From JBGCEZ01 sp045106735 (GTDB taxonomy: Bacteria; Planctomycetota; Phycisphaerae; Phycisphaerales; SM1A02): a stretch of DNA of 64,000 nt. The DNA is taken from contig JBGCEZ010000020.1 of assembly GCA_045106735.1 (NCBI GenBank), forward strand, positions 62,001 to 126,000, in the 5' to 3' direction. Positions within the stretch are counted from its first letter, which is position 1; the number at the start of each line of letters is the position of its first letter. This document shows, piece by piece, positions 59,521 through 64,000 of the stretch. The translations under genes were made by a program, and so were the position numbers. The notes under the pieces are model-generated. The model made no database searches. It was given only the letters and a program-made list of their open reading frames with translations, and was not told where the DNA came from.

Positions 59521-60381
59521 ATGGTTCGCACCGTCAACAACATCAAGACCGTCCTGCTGCTCGGGGCGCTCTTTGCCTTGGTGGTGTTCATCGGTGGCGT
59601 GCTTGGCCGTGGGCCGGGCATCCTCATCGCCGGCGTCATTGCCACGGTGATGAACGTGGGGGCGTGGTTCTTCAGCGACAAGATCGCCATCAAGTCGATG
59701 CGCGGGCAAGAAGTATCGCCGGACTCGCCCGGCGGCCGCGACCTGTACGCCATGGTCGAACGCTTGAGCGAGCGGGCCGGGCTGCCCACGCCCCGGGTGT
59801 ACATCTGTCCGCATGACGCCCCGAATGCATTCGCCACGGGGCGCAGTCCCAAGCACGCCGCGGTCGCCTTTACCCAAGGCCTCTTGCGGATCATGAACCA
59901 AGCGGAACTCGAAGGCGTCGCCGCCCACGAACTCGCCCACATCAAGAATCGCGACACGCTGACGTCGACCGTCGCCGCGACCGTGGCCGGCATCTTCTCG
60001 ATGCTCAGTCAGTGGTTCTTTCTGTTCGGCGGCGGGCTTGGCGGCGGCCGACGCGATGGCGTCCACCCACTGCTCGGCCTGGGGATGGTGCTTCTGGGCG
60101 CTTTCGGCGCGGCCGTCATCAAGGGGATGATCAGCCGCAGCCGAGAATTCGTGGCCGACGCCGACGGAGCGGAGATCGCCGGCTCGCCGCACGGCTTGGC
60201 CAGCGCCTTGACCAAGCTCGACACCATGGCCCGCCGCGTGCCGCTGCAGCAACCGAATCCGGCGATGAACAACCTCTTCATCGTCGAGCCGTTCATGGGT
60301 CGCGGGCTGACGGAACTGTTCGCCAGCCATCCACCGACGGAGAAGCGCGTGGCCGCGCTTCTGGGGACCGAGATCGGCTGA
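59521..60381 (+). CDS. htpX: HtpX-type membrane metalloprotease
   Basis: 286 residues, the typical length. Inner-membrane zinc protease of the M48B family that degrades misfolded membrane proteins. Two N-terminal helices (about 10-28 and 33-51), zinc motif HELAH at 136-140, further helices around 148-172 and 181-200, and SRSREFVADADGAEIAG, which holds the third zinc ligand Glu. The ending HPPTEKRVAAL is also diagnostic. A 9-bp GCTGACGGG repeat follows the stop. Confidence 0.95.
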   Translation: MVRTVNNIKTVLLLGALFALVVFIGGVLGRGPGILIAGVIATVMNVGAWFFSDKIAIKSMRGQEVSPDSPGGRDLYAMVERLSERAGLPTPRVYICPHDAPNAFATGRSPKHAAVAFTQGLLRIMNQAELEGVAAHELAHIKNRDTLTSTVAATVAGIFSMLSQWFFLFGGGLGGGRRDGVHPLLGLGMVLLGAFGAAVIKGMISRSREFVADADGAEIAGSPHGLASALTKLDTMARRVPLQQPNPAMNNLFIVEPFMGRGLTELFASHPPTEKRVAALLGTEIG

Positions 60382-60466
60382 CGGGCTGACGGGCTGACGG
60401 CCTGATGGGCCGGCCGGGCGGGCAGCCGGCGTCATCGTGCGAGCGATCCGTATGTCGCCGCCACCA

Positions 60467-60985
60467 TCAATCAGACGACGACGCTCCGAACAGCGGGCCA
60501 GGCTGCCCGCCGGTTTGCCGCATGCCCTCGTAGATCGCCGCGGTCACCGCGTTCGACAGGTTGAGGCTCCGCATCCGCGGGTGGTCGATCATCGGCAGCG
60601 TCACCCGATGCTCCGGGCCCCATCGCGCGTCGATCCATTGTTCGACCGACTCGGGAACGCCCGCGGATTCGCGGCCAAAGAGCAACCAATCCCCGCGCTG
60701 CATCGGCGCGTCCCACGGGGCGGTTGAGCCGCCGGACGTGTACAGCCAGAGTCGCGGCGGATCGCAGGTGCGCAGGAAGGCTTCCCAGTCTTCGTGCTCG
60801 ACGACATCGAGATGCGTCCAGTAGTCCAGTCCCGCCCGTCGCCGCGCCTTCTCGTCCATCGAGAATCCGATCGGATGCACCACGTGGAGGCGACAGCCGG
60901 TTGCCGCGGCGGTCCGCCCGATCGTCCCGGTGTTGTTCGGGATCTCGGGATTGAGCAGCACGATGTTGAAGAGCGGGGCGGTCAC
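60467..60985 (-). CDS. trmL: tRNA (cytidine(34)-2'-O)-methyltransferase, SPOUT family
   Basis: 172 residues from GTG 60985; the frame extends to an ATG at 61057 but the family normally begins at LFNIVLLNPEIPNNTGTIGR. Trefoil-knot SAM enzyme that methylates the wobble ribose of tRNA-Leu. Signatures are PNNTGTIGRTAAATGCRLHVVHP, DEKARRRAGLDYW, LFGRESAGVP and the knot helix RSLNLSNAVTAAIYE. Diverges from the EF-G-like gene. Confidence 0.92.
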   Translation of the reverse strand: MTAPLFNIVLLNPEIPNNTGTIGRTAAATGCRLHVVHPIGFSMDEKARRRAGLDYWTHLDVVEHEDWEAFLRTCDPPRLWLYTSGGSTAPWDAPMQRGDWLLFGRESAGVPESVEQWIDARWGPEHRVTLPMIDHPRMRSLNLSNAVTAAIYEGMRQTGGQPGPLFGASSSD

Positions 60986-61298
60986 GGGGGCATGCTCGCG
61001 CAGAAGCGTGGTGTGGGGCCGCGCGTTTCGCGCGTGCCCATTGTGGTGAACCGACAAAACAGTTGTTCGGGTTTCCGGGACGCAGGGTTATAGTGGATCT
61101 GCACAACCAACTTCGAAACCCGGCCGCGACGCGGCCTTTTCGACGACTTCACCGGTGGTTCGGTCCGACCTGTTCGGAGTGACCGTTCCAAGCATCGGTA
61201 CATGCTTCGGCGGCGAACGAGGCGCGCAGAACGCTCCGTTTTCCCCGACCGATGATGACGCGATTCGATTCGTCGCGGCCATGAGGAGGCTTTGCCTT
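60986..61298. promoter_or_regulatory. Divergent promoter region of trmL and the EF-G-like gene
   Basis: 313 bp. A plus-strand TATAGT (61089-61094) resembles a -10 box; the nearest TTGTTC (61063-61068) is 20 bp away, too far for a standard promoter, so the -35 is uncertain. AGGAGG (61284-61289), 9 nt before ATG 61299, is a strong ribosome-binding site. Confidence 0.4.
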
Positions 61299-63371
61299 AT
61301 GGCCTACACGACGAAGGACATCCGTAACCTGGCCATTGTAGGTGGGGGTGGTGCCGGCAAGACCACCCTCGTCGAGACCATGCTGCACCATGCCGGGGCG
61401 ATCGGCCGCATTGGCCGGGTTGAGGACGGCAACACCGTCACCGACCACACCGAGCTTGAGCACGAATTCAAACGCTCGCTCGAGACATCCGTCGTCCACT
61501 TCGATCACGAAGGCGTGCACGTCAACATCATTGATACTCCGGGTCTCGGCGACTTCGTCGGCAGCGCGATGAGCGTGATGCCGGCCGTCGAAACCGCGAT
61601 GGTCGTGGTCGACGCGGCGACCGGCATCACGCCGGTGATGCGGCGACTCATGCGCATCGCCAAGGAGCGGCGCCTTCCGCGCGTGCTCGTCATCAACCGG
61701 ATCGACATGGCCGAGGACGTTCCGGCCCTTTTTGCCCAGCTCGTGGAAGCCTTCGGCTCCGAGCTTCGTCCGATCAACCTGCCAGCCGGCGGCGGCACCT
61801 CGGTCATCGACTGCTTCCAGAACGCCAGCGGCGACTCGGACCTTGGCCCGGTCGCCGGATTCCACACCGGCATCGTCGACCAGGTGGTGGAAGTCGACGA
61901 AACCCTCATGGCCAAGTACCTCGACGCCGGCGAAGTGTCGCCCGAGGAACTGCACGAACCATTCGAGCGTGCCCTCCGCGACGCCCACCTGGTGCCGGTG
62001 TGTTTCACCAGCGCCAAGAACGACATTGGCGTGGCCGAGTTGATGCACGTGATCGAGCACCTGTGTCCCAACCCGCTGGAAGGCAATCCCCGACCGTTTG
62101 AGTACGGGTCCGGCGACGACCGCCAGGACTACGCCTGCACCGCCGACCCGTCGATGCCGCTGGTGGCCCACGTGTTTCGGGTGTCGAGCGACCCGTACAT
62201 CGGCCGGTTGTCGATTTTCCGCGTGCGTCAGGGCACGTTCAACGCGGGCGATGCCCCCTTGGTCGGTGACAATCCCAAGCCGGTTCGCGTCGCCCACATC
62301 CACAAGGTGATGGGCAAGGAGCACGCTGAGGTCAAACAAGTGATCGCCGGCGACATTGGCGCGGTGGCCAAGATCGACGAGATCGAATACGACACCGTGT
62401 TGCACGACGGATCCATCGCCGCGGACCTGCGGTTTCGCTCGATTCCGTTGCCCAAGCCGATGTACGGCTTGGCGATTGTCGGCACGAGCAAGGGCGCCGA
62501 GTCCAAAATGGGCGAAGCGCTCAAGCGCATGATGGCGGAAGATCCGACGTTCGAGGTCGAACGCGTTGCTTCCACCGGCGAACTCGTCATCCGCGGTCTC
62601 GGTGAGCAGCACCTGCGGATCAAGCTGCGTCTGCTGAAGGATCGCTACGGCATTGAGGTCGATTCGCATCCGCCCAGGGTCGCGTACCGCGAGACGATCA
62701 GCGGCAAGGCGGAAGGGCACCACCGGCACAAGAAGCAATCGGGCGGTTCCGGCCAGTTTGGCGAGGTCTTTCTTCGGATCGAGCCGGTGGAGATCGACAT
62801 CAGCGATGGCGAACCGTCGCCGGTCGATGAGTCGGGGTTGATGTTCGTCGACGAAACGTTCGGTGGCGCGATCCCCAAGCAATTTCTCCCGGCGATCGAG
62901 AAGGGCGTGCGCCAGGTGATGAACCACGGGGCGATCGCTGGCTACCCGATGAAAAACGTCAAGGTGGCGGTCTACGACGGCAAGCACCACGCCGTCGACT
63001 CCAAGGAAATTGCGTTCATCACCGCGGGCAAGCGGGCGTTCATTGATGCGGTCACCAAGGCGAATCCGGTCTTGCTCGAACCGATCGTGGCCGCCGAGAT
63101 CACGGTGCCGGCGGACCTGATTGGCGACATCTCGTCGGACATCTCGGGCCGGCGCGGCCGGATCCTGGGCACCGACATGTTGCCGGGCGGCATGTCGGTC
63201 GTCATGGCGGAAGCGCCGCTCTCGGAGATGATGAACTATTCGAGTCAGCTCAAGAGCATGACCGGCGGGGCGGGCTCGTACTCCATGGAGTACAGCCATT
63301 CCGCTGCCGCTCCGGGGAACGTTCAGGCCGACGTCGTGGCCCAGTTCGCCGGCCACGCCGAAGAGGACTGA
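61299..63371 (+). CDS. EF-G-like translational GTPase (non-canonical paralog)
   Basis: 690 residues from ATG 61299. Five-domain EF-G architecture: P-loop GGGGAGKT (15-22), G3 DTPGLGDF (79-86), G4 NRID (133-136), G5 TSAKND. Domain II follows (VAHVFRVSSDPYIGRLSIFRV), then domain III and a domain IV with YRETISGKAEGHHRHKKQSGGSGQFGEV. In canonical EF-G the G3 motif is DTPGHVDF with the catalytic His; here that residue is Leu83 and the P-loop begins GGGG rather than GH.DxGK. This is the EF-G-like/FusA2 type, whose role (recycling, stress or unknown) is not settled. Hairpin at 63408-63433 follows. Confidence 0.88.
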   Translation: MAYTTKDIRNLAIVGGGGAGKTTLVETMLHHAGAIGRIGRVEDGNTVTDHTELEHEFKRSLETSVVHFDHEGVHVNIIDTPGLGDFVGSAMSVMPAVETAMVVVDAATGITPVMRRLMRIAKERRLPRVLVINRIDMAEDVPALFAQLVEAFGSELRPINLPAGGGTSVIDCFQNASGDSDLGPVAGFHTGIVDQVVEVDETLMAKYLDAGEVSPEELHEPFERALRDAHLVPVCFTSAKNDIGVAELMHVIEHLCPNPLEGNPRPFEYGSGDDRQDYACTADPSMPLVAHVFRVSSDPYIGRLSIFRVRQGTFNAGDAPLVGDNPKPVRVAHIHKVMGKEHAEVKQVIAGDIGAVAKIDEIEYDTVLHDGSIAADLRFRSIPLPKPMYGLAIVGTSKGAESKMGEALKRMMAEDPTFEVERVASTGELVIRGLGEQHLRIKLRLLKDRYGIEVDSHPPRVAYRETISGKAEGHHRHKKQSGGSGQFGEVFLRIEPVEIDISDGEPSPVDESGLMFVDETFGGAIPKQFLPAIEKGVRQVMNHGAIAGYPMKNVKVAVYDGKHHAVDSKEIAFITAGKRAFIDAVTKANPVLLEPIVAAEITVPADLIGDISSDISGRRGRILGTDMLPGGMSVVMAEAPLSEMMNYSSQLKSMTGGAGSYSMEYSHSAAAPGNVQADVVAQFAGHAEED

Positions 63372-63407
63372 CCCGGCTTCAGGTTCGCAATTCCTCCAGG
63401 TTGCCGC

Positions 63408-63433
63408 GGGCCCGGTGCCATTGCCGGGCCCGT
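63408..63433 (+). terminator. Strong hairpin after the EF-G-like gene
   Basis: CGGGCCCGG (63408-63416) and CCGGGCCCG (63425-63433) form a 9-bp perfect stem with an 8-nt loop, 37 bp after the stop. No U-tract follows, so termination efficiency is uncertain. Confidence 0.5.
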
Positions 63434-63518
63434 GGTGCGCGCCGGGATCGGCATCGCGCGATATCGTGCGCGGCGGAGCGGGCGCGATTCGCGCCTCGCC
63501 AAGTGCGGAGTTCGTTGC

Positions 63519-64000
63519 ATGCACGTTCGATCTGGTTCGATCACGAAGCGCCTGGTGGCTGGAATCGCGATGGCGGCAACGGTGTCGTTCGCCGCCTTGC
63601 ACGCAGCTCCGGCGAGCGAAAGCGCGGCGGCCGCATCCGGTGCATCGGCCGGGAAGGCTGAATCGGCCGCAGTGGAGTCGTCGGCCGCATCGTCGGCCAG
63701 CCCGGCCACGATCGCCGCCGCCGGCTGCATCTGTGGACTTGCCGGCGGCCCACTCCATGCCCACCTGCCGACCGATGTTCTGCTGGCGTTTTCCGCCGGA
63801 CAGGTCACGGTGCCGGCCCGCGAAGGAGTCGCCCGCGTGACCGTGGATCCCAACGTCCGCATGGACCCCGCCGCCGCGCGGCTCTTTGACGACTACGACC
63901 GCTGGCAACGACGGGAGTTCCCCGACATCGCGGTGCGGCGGGGCGACCGCGCCTCGATCGCCCGGATGATCGATGAATCGATCGCGGCGGTGGGCCGACG
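63519..64000 (+). CDS. Secreted protein of unknown function (3' truncated by window end)
   Basis: The frame from ATG 63519 stays open to the last base; GGAG lies about 9 nt upstream. The N-terminus is a signal peptide (HVRSGSITKRLVAGIAMAATVSFAALHAAPA), followed by an Ala/Ser-rich linker. A domain starting AGCICGLAGGPLHAHLPTDVLLAF then follows, with two cysteines spaced CxC. At least 160 residues are visible. No family recognised. Confidence 0.65.
   Translation, partial: MHVRSGSITKRLVAGIAMAATVSFAALHAAPASESAAAASGASAGKAESAAVESSAASSASPATIAAAGCICGLAGGPLHAHLPTDVLLAFSAGQVTVPAREGVARVTVDPNVRMDPAAARLFDDYDRWQRREFPDIAVRRGDRASIARMIDESIAAVGR

Noticed and set aside
61149..63908. 919-codon open frame on the minus strand
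   Set aside because: It mirrors the EF-G-like gene, is rich in His/Arg/Asp as expected from antisense of GC-rich coding DNA, and has no domain signature.

Overview
The window is a high-GC bacterial chromosome segment, roughly two thirds G+C by eye. It is mostly house-keeping and conserved hypothetical genes in short operons on both strands. I infer a Planctomycetota genome, plausibly near Phycisphaerae. The reasons are the many membrane proteins with CPECG-type zinc ribbons, the lipoproteins combining DUF1573, ankyrin or FlgI-like domains, the orphan MEMO protein and a small coiled-coil protein that I recall from that phylum. A Kdo-8-phosphate synthase (kdsA) and lipobox proteins imply an outer membrane. 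Nothing here is an rRNA, insertion sequence, prophage or CRISPR array.

Layout. 1-10 kb: end of an unknown gene, a glycine-rich RRM protein, membrane and HEAT-like proteins, a DMT transporter overlapping a family-4-like uracil-DNA glycosylase, and dtd. 10-20 kb: MEMO protein, a GTG-started lipoprotein with DUF1573 and ankyrin repeats, an M32 carboxypeptidase, a PepSY protein, UDP-glucuronate decarboxylase and kdsA. 20-33 kb: DUF1444, trpG/pabA, a ZIP transporter, a lipoprotein, a YtcJ amidohydrolase, cinA-folK, a cysteine-free thioredoxin-like protein, DUF3553 and a YmdB-type phosphoesterase. 33.6-38.2 kb: a gene-poor island (see below). 38-50 kb: smc, a FlgI-like lipoprotein, tRNA-Val(UAC), ugd, a methylguanine methyltransferase and an endonuclease/exonuclease/phosphatase protein. 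50.7-57.9 kb: six tandem paralogous zinc-ribbon membrane proteins. 58-64 kb: glyA, htpX, trmL, an EF-G-like GTPase lacking the usual switch-II histidine, and a truncated secreted protein running off the end.

Two regions deserve most attention. The first is the island at 33.6-38.2 kb. It holds an enhancer-binding protein with no sensor domain (34403-35392) and a textbook sigma-54 promoter (36475-36491) directly in front of an unrecognised gene (36508-37137). Between them lies a cluster of GTGTCGCA/TGCGACAC sites, including two related 18-bp dyads at an enhancer-like distance upstream. A 2.6-copy 91-bp tandem repeat and a perfect 20-bp palindrome follow. Read together they look like a self-contained sigma-54 regulatory unit, but this is inference. 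The second is the 50.7-57.9 kb array, whose members share one cysteine-rich N-terminal signature and mostly overlap stop-to-start, so they look co-translated.

Other themes are enzymes that keep their fold but have lost signature residues (uracil-DNA glycosylase iron-sulfur cysteines, thioredoxin CxxC, EF-G-like switch-II His). Intergenic regions are also rich in short tandem arrays, several with exactly 11-bp units. ugd and the UDP-glucuronate decarboxylase, 29 kb apart, would together give a UDP-glucose to UDP-xylose route. Function calls rest on reading motifs by eye; no database search was run.
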